Of a DNA stretch of 64,000 nt, positions 34,270 to 46,789 are shown in pieces; within the stretch, counting starts at the first letter, position 1; each line of letters starts with the position of its first letter. The notes below the pieces were generated by a model that ran no database searches, was not told the origin of the DNA, and was given only the letters and a program-made list of their open reading frames with translations. Origin of the DNA: Pelecanus crispus (taxonomy: Eukaryota; Chordata; Aves; Pelecaniformes; Pelecanidae); NCBI RefSeq assembly GCF_030463565.1, contig NC_134676.1, positions 436,501 through 500,500 of the forward strand, in the 5' to 3' direction. The position numbers and the translations under genes were made by a program.

Positions 34270-37165
34270 AATCAAGGTGCTAATCTTAAAATCCTTACCA
34301 AGGATTGTGAGAGACTATGTATGGAGCCTGAAATAGAAAAGGAAGGCATCTTCATGACTTGTGAGAGGGCAGGAACCATCCATCGATCTTCAGAAATGCT
34401 CTGTACTAAAAAGACATTACAAGCAAAAAATGCAAATTTACAGACCTATTCTCAACACCATGCTCCTTGTGATAAGAGACAAAGCTGTCACCAACAAGTC
34501 TTTTGTGAACAAGGAATTAATATTATTAGTAATGGCAACAAATCAAAGAATGATGTTTCAATTTTTCCTTTACGGGATACGGACTCTGTTCCTGATAAAC
34601 AAGAAAGTTTATGTGCTGTTCTCTCTTCTGCAAAGCTATGTGATGAGCCAAGGAAGGGAGAGCAAATGCATAGTTTTGACTCACACGATAGCAACGACAC
34701 AGATACTCTCTGCAGTCTATCATGTGATGAATCTCGGCTTGAAGCTAATCCCAAGTCAGTCCTGGAATCTGGAGAACCTGAGTGCAAAGGAGATGCTGAT
34801 GTATCTGCAGTGCATGACAAGCTGTGGAAACTTCTTCATGAAGATGACTCAGACTATCAAATCCCATTTGAAAAACGGGGGATCACAAGTTTAGAAATTA
34901 GGCCGACAGATATCAAAGCCACAGAACTGAACTTTGTACAGGAGACCTGTTCTGATCATCCTTTGCCAATGAATTTGATAGAAGAGCAGGAACCTATTGC
35001 ATGGCCAACTAGTAGACAAAGAACAGAGAAAGAAGACTGCAATGTTTCTAATATCCTACTTAAAACAGATGAAGCATGTAGCAGTGCATCCATAGGAAAC
35101 ATTTGTCTTGCACAAGTGTTACAAACAGATGGTACATGTCTAGATTCTAGCACTGGAAATAAAACGGAAACACCATCCATTTGTGTTTCAGCAAAGAGTA
35201 TCCTCTTAAATAGAGGGGAATGCTTGGAGCAGAAGCCAAATCAAACGTTAACTGACAGTAATGGATCCATTCAAATGACTGTTGCTTGGGAAGGAAAGCT
35301 TACCATTAATAATGCTTCCCAAACACGTGATGCAGGTTCTCCTCAAAGACTGAAAAATGCTTGGAGTAGGAATTTAGCATATGACAAAGGAAACCCAGCT
35401 TGCATGTCAGATAAGTCGCATGGGACAATTGGACAATCACTTCATACTGAGCACAACATATCCTTGATAAATGAGTCTGTAACTGGTAAACGGTGTCATT
35501 TTAGAGACTGTTATCCAGCAAGAAAAGAGCTGGCTTATTTCCCTGAGGAGAAACACATTTTCCCCAGTGAACATACCAGTCAGTTTACACATGAAGAACA
35601 CGCTTCTGTTAACACCATACACAGAAGTTATGAAGAGAATTTACGAGAAAAAGGGAATCACTCAGATTTGAATGCCCAAAATTACACTAATTCTGACAGT
35701 TACCATCTTTCAAAAAATAATGACTGTCAAGATTTTCAAGTTGTTTCTAATGCACAGAAATACAGTTACCTAATGCAATTGCCTAATTTAATTAAGACTC
35801 CTGAAACCATAACGCGTAAGAATCTACCCCAAAATATAGACCAACTGACAGAAATAGAAAAACGAGAAGTGGCATTCACTCCCTCTTCTGAGGATCCATT
35901 TTTAAGAGATTTTTATGTAGAAGTGCCCAGATATGAACCATGTAAAACAGGAGAAGAACAGAAAGAGATTTGCATAGGTGATGAACAAAGGGCTGAAACT
36001 TCCTGTGACTCAGGAGTTAGTCATGTTTCAGAGAGTCAGACTGCAGTTTCCCCTCACAGTACCTCAGAACAACATGTATTTTTTGTCGACAGCACCTTCA
36101 AGTCTGATGAAGAGTTAAAAACAGATTCTTCAAAAAATCACACATACGCATCTGGAAGTGTAACATCAGTTAGTACCCTGCTGCCTAGAAAGGCTCAAAA
36201 TGAATACCACAGCATAGCAAATGAGGATGGTAGAGATATCGGTATTCAGTTAGATATCCAACAACTGACTGTAAAAGAAACATTGCCATTCTTCACACCT
36301 GTAAGCCAGTCAGAGGGCCTTCTTACCAGTATATCAGCAACGGGGTGTCCTGGCACAGGAGGTCAAGTAAAAACTGAATCCACACAGACTGCAGTCAGAG
36401 TGCATGAAAATCGGAGTACCTTGGAAACTGCCTGCAAAGCAGCAGGAGGGTATGCAAAGAAGGATCCGTTCCATAGGGTACCTGAAGTAAACAAGGAGGA
36501 AGCAGTCTTGTGTGAAAATAAACAAGAGATTCAAAGAGCTGTTGAATATAACCCAGATGAAGCTGAAACAAAGTCCCCGTTGCACACTTTAATTGGTTTC
36601 AAGACTCAGAGACGGATTATGAAGATTAGCACTAAGCAGTCCTGTCCTGACTTGATCTCTTCCAGCAAGCTAACTGAGGTTCGTAATTCAATTAAGTCTA
36701 CCAAGTATGATAAAGATGAAGTCATGACATCAAAGAGCATAGTAAGTGGTTTAGGTAATTTGCCACCAGTTGATTCAGGGAACAACCAGTATTTTCAAGG
36801 GCAACCACCCTCCAGCAGAACTCAGCCATTCTCCTTAGCGTTGACCACATATGATCCATCCACAGTCACTGCAGAAAAGCTAAGAAATCAAGAAGGGTCA
36901 AAATCCTACCAGACATCACCGACTGTTGCTGAGCCTGAGCCCGCCAAATGTGAACAAGACACAGCAAAGAGTGGGCATTTAGCTACTGGAGCTAAGAAGA
37001 AATTACCTCCAGCAACACTGTCAAAAAAACCCCGACTGGAGGAGAGAGGAAATGTCAGCAATGATCCTAGCTGTGTTAAAAAGTCTGTGAAGGGTGAGGC
37101 GGGCATGATTCATAAAGAAGATAGAAAAGAACAAAGGAAGCTAGTTTTGAAAAAGGATAGCAAAG
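34270..37165 (+). CDS. ALPK2: ALPK2 giant central exon
   Basis: A 2,896-nt exon, fully open, between the acceptor TTCTTTGTAG and the donor AAAG/GTAAGA. It enters in phase 0 from 26695 and leaves one base, which the next exon completes. It encodes about 965 residues of low-complexity, serine/threonine- and acidic-rich sequence typical of the long disordered middle of ALPK2. Near its end is a basic cluster, AKKKLPPATLSKKPRLEER, shaped like a bipartite nuclear localisation signal, followed by a lysine-rich stretch (KEDRKEQRKLVLKKDSKG). Residue-level identity to human is low, as expected for this region; assignment rests on phase, position and flanking exons. The absence of stops over almost 3 kb shows it is under coding constraint or only recently released. 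Confidence 0.9.
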
Positions 37166-39777
37166 GTAAGAGAAAACTGATTTCCATTTCTGTCCTTTCC
37201 TGTCATTCTGGCTATAGTATGAAATTCAAATTTGTTAAACACACTGCAAGCCTCCTTTAGTCTAAATCATATCAGCTAAAGGTGTCCTGCTCTCACTGAT
37301 GTTAATTTCCAGTTCCGTGAACCTAGCTAGCAACTAGTGCTGTCCCCATGCCACAGAGCTGAACCCTCCCTAACATCCTTTTCCTAGCTGGCAAATATAT
37401 TAAATTTATAAGCTTTTTAACCTGTTCGAAATAGTTACTTCTTCATTTGTCTCTATGAGTAACTTTTCAGGGATGTACGGCATAATGGTACCACATAACC
37501 ACACACAGTATAGCAACTGCAAGCCCAGCGCTTGCATGTTGTTATGTTCCCGCAGGGCTGTGTTCCCAGTTACGCTCCTACGCTGTGGCTCCCAAATGCA
37601 ATTACCCTCTCTTGGTTACCAAATGGTTTTATTACGAGCAATGTATTATTGTTTTCAGTAGGGTGCCACTGATAAACACAATGTTTTGCAGTCCTATCTG
37701 ATGACTGATGGCTGGTTCTGCATTCCTTTTCACCACGGTTGGTCATAAATGACACTGATGAGATTAGGAATATTAAACTGACACAGAAAACATATCATTG
37801 GAATGAGATTCAGGTTGCTTGTCAGTCTCTAGGAGGTTGCTAACAGGTAAAACAAAATGCAGACAGGAGTAGCGACAGTGTAACAGCAAGACAGGTGAGG
37901 TATTTGTGGTTTCTATGGATACTTTGCAAGGACCAAGGTCTGTCTTTTACCATTTGACATTACATTTCATGTTCACATCATAAAATAATTTAATAGAGCA
38001 AGACTGAATAGTGACTAAAGGTAAGCTTTACACAACTAAGAAGCTCTTCAGAGATTCTAATTACATTGTGGTCTAGTGAGAGTTCTACTTTTCCAATCAC
38101 ATTTAAAAAAACCCCAAACTTTTCTCTGTTTGAAGATGTGTCCTTTTCCAGAGAACCAAACGTGTGGGAGGAGACGCATTCCTTCAAAGCAGAGCAAGCA
38201 AACTGCAATTACTGAGAAAGGCCTGATCTTTTCCCATGTACCTGAGGCTATGCTTGAAAAATATTTTAAACATTCAGGCTTGCATCAGATAAGACTGAAT
38301 TTTCTTAACCTGCTTCTGATCAGCTTTAGTCTGGACTGAAATGAATGTATGTTTGTACTCCAGGGAATTGTGTGGAACTTTGCCCAGCATTATGGGAAGG
38401 TTGGTATGGTTAGCCTGGTATATGCTCAGTATTCTCCTTTGTATTATTTTCAGCTGCAGGAGGGATGACTTGCGGTTAGGGCAGGGAATCTGGAGCTGTT
38501 AGTTCTATTTACAGTTCTGTCACATACTGTCTGCGTCATTTTAGCCCTGATTCAGCAAGATTCTTAGGCCTAAGGACTTAAGTGACTACAAGTTAAACAT
38601 AGCAGTGAATTCCAGGTGCCTGACCCTTCGAGTTGGATCCAGCGTTCCTTCAGCATTAGATGGGGAAAGTTAGACTGCTGGAATGGGATCTGTGACGGAG
38701 ATGTCTCATGCAGCTCATTCAGAGTGCAGCAGCTCAGAATTAACACAGCAGGAGACATAGCATCTTGCATTTTATGTCCCTTACATCTATCAGGGATGTC
38801 TCACTTCAGTGCAGGGATGTGTCATGATCCCAAAACCTTTCCCTAAGTATATATTGATTCCTTTTCTTTCCAAACACCCTCCATCCTCCCGCTCACGCCA
38901 TGCCCACGTGCAGAAGATGCTGGAGCATTCTGTGAGCCAGAAAAAAAAGCCTTAGCAGAGAACCACATTATCAGGACCTTCCCCAGCCTGGGCAGAGCGC
39001 TCTCTTTCTGTAACCTGAGTGATTCTTGGATTTGTTCTGCGTGATGCTTAGCAAAAGAACCGTGCCCGATGGCAGGCAAGGTAGGGACTTTCTTTAGAGG
39101 CAGGAAATGAATTCTTTGAAACTGAAGAGGGAAGCAAAGGCCACTGACATTACCAAATGCAAATAACTAACCACTAAGTGTGGGTTCCTCTCTGCAGCTG
39201 TGTTTTAAAGCAAATGGTGCCATCACTGAATCTTGCAAAGAGTCTCATCCTGGCAGTGTGTGTTAGGTATGTTCCAAGAACACCTTGGAGACTGAACATC
39301 TTCTGGGACTTAAATCCTTTTCTCTCAAAGGCTGTGATCAGTTAAAAAAAAATCTACTAGTTGCAAGTGTTCAGTTAATATGAATTCTCATTATGTAACC
39401 ATATGGTACCCTGTACCTTTGTGGTGTCTTTTTTTACTGATAAAACCAGCTGGTCCTTTAGTCAGAGAGAATGTGTTTTGATTAAGAAATTATTTTATGT
39501 TGATGCCTTTTCAGGCTAGAACTTCCCTTGGGTCCTATTCCATAAATTCAAAATATGTTTGCATTGAAAACATTTCCATTGACTGTGTGGGGCACTGAAT
39601 CAGTCTTTTAAAACCTCTGTATTTTAAAGCCTTGGTTTCTGCTTCAGAAGAAATAATTTTTTACCAGTGTTGTCAGATTCATGTTCTTAACATCTGCAAA
39701 TCATTCTGGGATTCCTTTAAAATGCCAAAACAATATCATTATATTCTAATCCTAAACTGTGGCTCTTCTGTTTCAAG
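37166..39777 (+). other. ALPK2: ALPK2 intron, 2.6 kb
   Basis: Contains a MIR-like SINE fragment at 38471-38545, followed by a stretch (about 38550-38600, CCTGATTCAGCAAGATTCTT) like another old sauropsid repeat. Otherwise it is AT-rich with no gene. Confidence 0.85.
38471..38545 (+). mobile_element. MIR-like SINE fragment
   Basis: The sequence GCGGTTAGGGCAGGGAATCT, then AGTTCTATTTACAGTTCTGT and CACATACTGTCTGCGTCATT, follows the order of the MIR core (GGTTAGAGCAGG, GGTTCTATTCCCAGCTCTGC, CACTGACTTGCTGTGTGACC). It is an old, degenerate tRNA-derived SINE in plus orientation. The match is by eye. Confidence 0.55.
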
Positions 39778-39925
39778 CTCCCAAGCTGCTGAAGAAAATC
39801 CAAGCAGAGTTGTTCCCTGACTGCTCTGGAAATATTAAGCTGTGCTGTCAATTTGGTGACATTCATGGCGACTCCACCATTACGTGGACTAAAGATTCCA
39901 AGTTACTAGCTCGACTGCAGAGAAG
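39778..39925 (+). CDS. ALPK2: ALPK2 exon, second Ig domain (part 1)
   Basis: A 148-nt exon after the acceptor CTGTTTCAAG and before AGAAG/GTGAGT. It encodes [40 protein letters not shown] and KLLARLQR. Human ALPK2 has [40 protein letters not shown]. This is the first half of the Ig-like domain that directly precedes the kinase. The B-strand cysteine (C in LCCQF) and core tryptophan (TWTK) are conserved, unlike in the N-terminal Ig domain. Phases fit both neighbours. Confidence 0.97.
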
Positions 39926-42266
39926 GTGAGTGAATGTTTCTGAAGGACTGGTAGTTTCTGAATAGCTTTTGGGAAAACATGCCAGTGATTTACTCTTGTA
40001 CCTGTTAAGACGATTAGTATCATAGGTGCAAAAAATAAGTTTAAACGGGGTAATTAAGAAGCGTATCTTCACACAGTGCATTAATATTGGTCATAGTTTG
40101 CATTCCATCACCAGTAATTCCTCTCAGCCTGTTCATAACCAGTCTCATCCAACTTTCAAGCACTGTAAAAGATAAGAAAGACAGAGCGAGACTTTTTACC
40201 AAGGCCTGTAGTGACAGGACAAGGGACAATGATTTTAAACTGAAAGAGGCCAGGTTTAGAATGGACATAAGGAAGAAATTTATACTGAGGGTGGTGAGGC
40301 ACTGGCACAGGTTCCCCAGAGAAGTTGCGGATGCCCCATCCCTGGAAGTGTCCAGGGATGGATGTTGAGGTTCACGGGGCTTTGAGCAACCTGATTTAGT
40401 GAAAGATGTCCCTGCCCATGGCCGGGGGGTTGATCTTTGAAGGTCCCTTCCAACCCAAACCGCTCCGTGAGTCTATGATTCTACATTGAACTTCATATTC
40501 GGTATCAAATGGAACTTGAAGCTGATGGGAGTTGTATTTAAGGAAGAATGATCTCTCCCCTCAACCAGCCTGACTCTGAGTGACTAGAGGCAGTGCAATG
40601 AGAAGGGTGGAAATAAAAGCTTCTTAAGGCCTTTATCAGGATCTTTTCCAGCTTTTCTTAAAACTCCATTTTTATGAAATGAGTTATTTTCTTCTGTACC
40701 GGTAATGACATTCTTATCACATAGCTCTCAAAATCTGTTTATAATGTTTCAAACCCACAAAATTAGTATCACCTAAAGCAAAAAAAGAAAAGATTTTTTC
40801 ATCAGAATGCACAATTCTGTGAAAATGAAAAAGTTTTTCACCATCTTCTAAGGTGTTCTTTTAAGGGAGAGAAAAAGTTGCATGAATTGGTTAAACTTCC
40901 CATGTCATTCTGATTCTTGTTGTTTTAACCGATTTTGATTATTGTATTACAATATCCATTGTCATATTAGTACGTATCTTTATCTGCTAAATAATTTTGG
41001 AGTGTTTTAACAAATAAACAGTGCAGAGATTGAATTTATCAGTTTTTGCAGTGATAACAAGTAAAATATGTGATAACATGAAATATTTGAATTTTAACTT
41101 CATAGGATAAATATATTTCAAAATGTTGGCATGAAAGTGAAATATATAACAGAGATTTCAAGTAAGAGAGATTCCTAATTACAGTTTTTACTTTAAAAAT
41201 GTTCAGTATAGTTCAGTGGAAATCTCCCTTCCATCACTGTCAAAATCCAACTAATTGTTTTGTGTGTACCCAAGCACTGTTTCTTATTTTGGAAATATAC
41301 ATCAATCTACAGAAATACATAATCTGGACTCTTTGGTACATCTTAGCTTTTACTTTCAATAGGGGGCATTTACAGGAAATTAGGCAACAAATCTTTAAAT
41401 TTTTATTACCTGTCAACACTTGGAAATATGTGTATTGAAAAATACACATGGCTAGTAATATTAATATATGCTATTTAATTTAATTTAAAAACTATTGTTG
41501 GATAAATGCATTCTCCAGTGTGCCAAAATATCATGAAACTTCATGCTGCCAACAAAACTGTGCACACATTCACTAATTCACTTCACAAAAGCTTTAAAGC
41601 ACAACAGCCGGGTCACAATAACCCCTGTATAGATTATCTGGTTTGCTGATAAATACTTCCATGGACATCCGCTGTGGTACATGTGAAAACCCTCATGGTC
41701 TACGAGGACTTTTTATGCAGGCATAGCGCTGTTTCAGTGGGGTTTTCTTGCGGCCAGAGCAAGCTTGGCTCTGCAAGTGCTGTAACTGCACTCACGTGTC
41801 ATTGCACCCCTGTATTAACATCTGCCTTTGACCCATTTGTGAAATCACATACGCAGACATTGGAGAGTAAATATCTGGCTTGAAAAAAGCAAAGGAACAG
41901 AGAAAGCTGAGTGAGGAGTCAATATTGAGGAAGATTGTACGACATTTTGGGCTTTTATATGTTCATACTTCATGCATTTGGCCATGATATTGATAGGAAT
42001 ATTGGAATGCCTTTTGGTGTGATTTAATTATTTTTAGATTTGATTGAGGTGCTTTTCTCTCAGAATGTAGTTGGATCATCTATTGTGAAACACATAATAG
42101 GCTTCTAAGTAGGGTGAAATAAAATATTTTGTCTACTTGCATCATATTTGAATCAGTCTTTGCAGTGAGGGACAGAAATTCCAGGGACAGGAGGAGAGAT
42201 ACATGCAATAATCAGGGAAGATCTTTTAAAAGTATTAATGTGGAAAATTAACATATTCTGTTCCAG
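39926..42266 (+). other. ALPK2: ALPK2 intron, 2.3 kb
   Basis: Splits the second Ig domain. It contains a CR1 copy (40188-40485); the remainder is AT-rich and shows no gene. Confidence 0.9.
40188..40485 (+). mobile_element. CR1 LINE 3' fragment, older subfamily
   Basis: This is a plus-strand CR1 tail with landmarks TTTACCAAGGCCTGTAGTGA, GGCACTGGCACAGGTTCCCC and AAGGTCCCTTCCAACCCAAA, ending TTCTATGATT-like at about 40475-40485. It differs clearly from the pair flanking the MALT1 promoter (GAGCAACCTGATTTAGTG-type tail), so it belongs to another CR1 subfamily. Confidence 0.93.
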
Positions 42267-42394
42267 TGTGCAGGATGACTCTCCCGTCTCTTTGGCAATA
42301 GCTAAAGCCAGTAACAAAGACCAGGGAATGTATTATTGCTGCTTGAATAATATGTATGGAAAGGTGACTGCTGAGTTTAATCTGACTTCTGAAG
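42267..42394 (+). CDS. ALPK2: ALPK2 exon, second Ig domain (part 2)
   Basis: A 128-nt exon between the acceptor TTCTGTTCCAG and GAAG/GTAAAT. It encodes [20 protein letters not shown], then [20 protein letters not shown]. Human has [20 protein letters not shown] and [20 protein letters not shown]. The KDQGxYYC motif (D-x-G-x-Y-x-C of the Ig F strand) is intact, so the second Ig domain is complete. A 102-bp intron separates it from the microexon. Confidence 0.97.
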
Positions 42395-42496
42395 GTAAAT
42401 CCCAGTTTATAATTTCAGTTAATAATAATGACAATGGTGGTTTCCATTCTTTTTTTTTTTTTTTGCTACAAAATCAGTTTCTTTGTTTCCTTGTAG

Positions 42497-42532
42497 TATT
42501 GGAACATCTCTCAAGTTTTCAGAATTGTGAAG
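42497..42532 (+). CDS. ALPK2: ALPK2 36-nt microexon
   Basis: A very short exon after TTTCCTTGTAG and before GAAG/GTAAGT. In phase it encodes [12 protein letters not shown]; human has VLKQLSSRQDTKGC at the same place, the linker between the Ig domain and the kinase. The intron before it is only 102 bp and includes a run of 15 T at 42450-42464 plus a second pyrimidine tract, which may help recognition of so small an exon. Skipping it (36 nt) would keep the frame, so alternative splicing could vary the linker length. Confidence 0.93.
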
Positions 42533-44672
42533 GTAAGTACACACGTCTGCTTGAATGTGTGCTCAAATCTTTGTTCCTTCTGATTTCCAAATAGAACAAA
42601 GGATGGAAAAATATAACCAGACTGAGACATTTTGACAGTTATCCCAGGGGAAACTATGGGAATCCCTTGAAGCCATTGAATCAGTATTGTGGTTTTGCTA
42701 GCTGTCTTTCCCTTTTTGCACTCACCTTTGCTGTACCATCAAAGATAAAATTTACTTTAATTCATGGGAGTTTTGCAGGTGAAATACCCTCATGTAGGAT
42801 GGAATGATTTGTGCAGGGTGATGGAGTACCTGGTGTGACAAACTATTAATTTGAACTTGACTGTGTAACTTCTTGTTAGCTTAATGCACTAGCACTTCAC
42901 ATACAGTAAACAGTGAAATTGCATTGCATCGTACAGAGACACAGACACACACAGAGTACTGAAAGCTCTTTTGGCCCAAAAACTTGCCAGTGGTGTTTGA
43001 ACACATGGTCTTTGCAAATCATCTTCTATGTAACTTTACTCCAAGAGAAAGATGGGCATGAAGATTTGGAATGCTTTCCCCATATGTTAACTTGTGTTTA
43101 ATCACACTCGACGTATGTCTTGCTGTGCTGCAGCTAAAGATAGACAGTGCATTGCAAATTGGTTTATCATTTCTGAACACACTGTACTAATCAAGTACTT
43201 CATTCAGCCAATTGATTTTTCTTTCTTTTTCTAGAAGAATAAAACTAAACATTTAGTTCCTTGTTAAAATGAAGACAGGACTTTTCATGTAACAGCACTG
43301 TGTAACTTTTGATCAACAGAGTATTTTAGGTGGAGTTAAGGAGCCTTCTAATTCTAGCTTTATATATGCACTGTTTCCTCTGTGCTTCAATGAGAGGCAA
43401 TGGTATACAGAGTCTAAACCAGAGATAACTACAAAGGGAAGCTGGAAGGACTTCGCTGCTGCATAGTATACACCTTTTGTTCTCCTATTTATCTTTTCCA
43501 CTGATGTTCCTTGAAATGTTGTGAGTAGAGAGACTTGAAGTGCAGTTACAATTTTTTAGTTCCTCTCAGTGTTTAAACTTAACCACTTCTTTCCCCCCCC
43601 CTATATTTTTTTTTCCATTTACATTCCAGTGATCATTTAAAAGGGTAAGATCCATAATCCTGCTTGATTTCAGCTGTAACCAACTTAGGCACACATTCTT
43701 ATGCTACCGGTACCTTCAAAATCTACAGGTGGGGGCATAAGAGAAATATTATTGTACCAATTTCTCCTGAATATAAAGATCACTAAAACTGATGTATTTG
43801 CTTTTTGATTGAAACTGACATGGTCATTTATAGAAATGTGACTCTTCAAAATCACTTATGAAATAAAAATTTTGTTATTTTCTTCTGCCTTTGCTAATGA
43901 ACCTGTTTTTAAGCTGGTGCTTAAAAAGAAAGAAACGCTTTAACATGCCAGTCTGCAGCACTGGAGCTGATGCAGTGAATGTGGTTGGTACTAGGAAAGG
44001 CATGTTTCCATCATGGTCGTATTGGATAAGGACTGAGACCTCTTTTAGCTGAGTGCCTCTGCGAACACACTGGCAGAATCTTTCCCTGAAGAGATTCCAA
44101 GGTGAAAGCTAAAGCAAGCTCTGGTTGTACCAGCAACTTCTGTTTTTTCTGAAAAGACAGGCTAGCTTCAGAAGAACGTGCTCTGAGCACACTGGGCACA
44201 GAACTGTGTTCTACTTTTAAATTCATATCTACCTACATGGCTGCACATTAGCTTTATTACTGTCTCTGTCTTCCCAAAAAAGCAGACTTGGCAGGATCTC
44301 TGTATTCCCTCAATGCCTCTTTAGTTCTCAGTCAGCTTGACTTACTTCCCGTTCATTTGAAGCTCTAGTTTATAACTCCCATAACAGTTTTAAAAACAGC
44401 TTTTGTGGTCTTTACCTCTATTTTTTGTTTGCTACACTCTGATTCTCTCCTCATGAACCTGAACTGCCGGCTTTCTCCATGCTGGCTTTAGGCGGTACAG
44501 GCAACAAGCTACGTTTAGAGGAGGAGGGTCCCAACCCCATATTAACACAAGTGAGACCATTGAGCATTTTCTTTAATACTTTATGGAGAGATGCATTTGT
44601 GCTCCCATGTCCACCCCTTTCCATGTGACTGCAGAAGGATATTGTGCAGAACAAAGTGGCATTGTGTTTTAG
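42533..44672 (+). other. ALPK2: ALPK2 intron, 2.1 kb
   Basis: AT-rich intron between the microexon and the first kinase exon. There is a C-then-T homopolymer stretch at about 43593-43614. No gene or named repeat is seen. Confidence 0.9.
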
Positions 44673-44947
44673 GCGTGGAAGAAATTGAATTCATGCAGCT
44701 CATGTTCAGAGAAGATTTCATCAGTGACAGCTATTTTGGTGGGAACCTGCATGGAATAATAGCTACAGAAGAGCTTCACTTTGGTGAAGGCATGCACCGG
44801 AAAGCCTTCCGAAGTAAAGTGATGCAAGGCCTCGTGCCAGTGTTCAGCCCTGGCCACCCCTGCGTTCTCAAAGTGCACAATGCTATCACATACGGGATCA
44901 AGAGCAATGATGATCTAGTTCAAAAGAACTACAAACTAGCACTGCAG
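44673..44947 (+). CDS. ALPK2: ALPK2 exon, alpha-kinase N-lobe
   Basis: A 275-nt exon after ATTGTGTTTTAG and before CTGCAG/GTAACC. It encodes the start of the alpha-kinase domain: [57 protein letters not shown] and [20 protein letters not shown]. Human ALPK2 is almost identical here ([48 protein letters not shown]). The lysine in VLKVHN is the likely ATP-binding lysine by analogy with other alpha-kinases. It ends in phase 0. Confidence 0.98.
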
Positions 44948-45071
44948 GTAACCTTCCCCTGTCCTTCGTAAGCAAGAATTGTGGGGAAAAGCTGTCTTGC
45001 AAGCATTCAAACAGATGATCTGTTAAATGTTTTGAGTAATATTCCATTAGGCATATCCGTTTGTAATATAG

Positions 45072-45160
45072 GAATGCTATGTCCAAAATACTGCAAGAGA
45101 GTATGCGAAGATATATGCAGCTGAAGCGGAACCCTTGGAAGGCTTTGGGGAAGTACCAGA
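45072..45160 (+). CDS. ALPK2: ALPK2 exon, alpha-kinase core
   Basis: An 89-nt exon after a 124-bp intron, with acceptor TTGTAATATAG and donor CCAGA/GTGAGT. It encodes [19 protein letters not shown] and [11 protein letters not shown]. Human has [19 protein letters not shown] and [11 protein letters not shown], so the segment is nearly invariant. It belongs to the N-lobe helix region of the alpha-kinase fold. It leaves two bases, completing a glutamate codon with the next exon. Confidence 0.98.
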
Positions 45161-46571
45161 GTGAGTATATATAATATTTTTTTATATACATATACACATA
45201 TGCATATATATTATCCTGTGCCACAGCTGCCCACTGACTGCTAGGAGTAATTGCTAAAGAAGAAGAAAGAGGAATCCTGAGAACAGTGTTACAGCTGGAG
45301 TCATGATCTAAATAATATTGAGTATCAGGGTGGTGAGAGATTCTGTTCCCATTAGAGAAGGATAATAAGGAGTAAAGACAGTAAATAGCAGGCAAAAGGT
45401 ATGATTTTGATATAAATTTAGAGGAAATTATTCATGTTAGTGAAGTAACACCAGTAAGTGATACTACTCGTATCATCTAGTAACAGCAGTAGGGGATAAG
45501 TCAGGCCTTCCAACTTTCCATTAAAAATGAAATCTTGAGAGAAATCATGATCATTCTGAAGCTGTTAAAAAGTCACTCCTTAGGCAAGTTTTCTATGTAA
45601 AGAGAGGCTTAAGCCAGAAAGCTGAACTCTGATGCTAGGTTTTCCCAAAGACTGGTTTATTTCATATCAGAAGTTTTCCATTTCTTGAATATGCGTACAT
45701 CAGACCAATAGCTCAATACAGGTTCACCTCTGCCTCTAAGTCTGGGAAGTGGCACCTTGAGGATTTGGTAATAGATTTTTTCCAAAGGATTTGCTGTTCC
45801 AGTGTCAGGCTACTGTGTAGAGTTGAATTTGCAATGGATGGTTGAAATTCCATCTGCCTTGCTTCAAGGATAAGACCTACATGCTTGACAGCAGACTGAA
45901 TCTCCATCTCTGTTCAGATGACACAAGATCTGCTCAGCTGCACTGGTTCCCTGAAAAAAAGAACCACTTAAAACACAGCCTCTGGAATGATTCCTTATAG
46001 CAACGTTTTCAGGATTAGAGATAGTGATGGAGATGGCAGTGAAATCTTTTAGGGAATGTATTTGTGCAAGTCCACTTCTTTGCTGGAAATATATTGCTCT
46101 TGGTAAAATTTGTGTCTGAGAAATTTCTCTAGGCACGGGATATAACCTCTAGTTTTGATATGAGAGAGAGAGCATGTACCCTACGAAAACTAGAAGTCTG
46201 TTGCAAATAACAGGCATATGGACGGTTCAGATGTGGTGCTTTATTCTAAACAATTGGCTGGAAGATAGCAGCTAGGAGCAAAAAGAGATGACGTGCATAT
46301 GCTTTTAGTTTGCTTTTTAATTTCAAAATTTTAAGGCTAGGTTCCTTTCTTCTAGCCAGCCATTGTCAGACCAAACTTGTATTTAAAAGAGGGTATATTC
46401 CTTGCAACATTTTATAAGAGAAATAGAGCAAGAGAAAAGTCACCCACATTCTCCAGAGTTAGCTTTAAAGCTACAGCCTTAGCCTAGCTGTGCACATTTG
46501 ACTGTAAGAAAAAGCTGGGGAAAGGATAGAGAAAGCACTGCCCTGTAACAGTTTTTATCCCTTGATTTCAG
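45161..46571 (+). other. ALPK2: ALPK2 intron, 1.4 kb
   Basis: Begins with an AT-rich stretch of TA/CATA repeats (about 45165-45210). No gene or named transposon is seen in the rest. Confidence 0.9.
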
Positions 46572-46789
46572 GATCATTCCTATTTTTCTTGTTCATCGCC
46601 CTGCTAACAACATCCCCTATGCGACAGTGGAGGAGGAGCTGGTTGGGGAATTTGTGAAATACTCTGTCAGGGATGGCAAGGAAGTAAATTTCCTGAGAAG
46701 AGACTCAGAGGCCGGCCAGAAGTGTTGCACCTTCCAGCACTGGGTGTATGAGAAGACCAGTGGGAGCTTGCTTGTCACTGACCTGCAAG
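46572..46789 (+). CDS. ALPK2: ALPK2 exon, alpha-kinase catalytic region
   Basis: A 218-nt exon after CCTTGATTTCAG and before CAAG/GTGAGT. It encodes [59 protein letters not shown] and [13 protein letters not shown]. Human differs at only a few residues. [11 protein letters not shown] corresponds to the hinge (IEKYMTGEFRKY in TRPM7), QHWVY carries the first zinc-binding histidine, and the aspartate of VTDLQG is the likely catalytic aspartate. All expected catalytic positions are present, so the kinase looks active. Confidence 0.98.
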
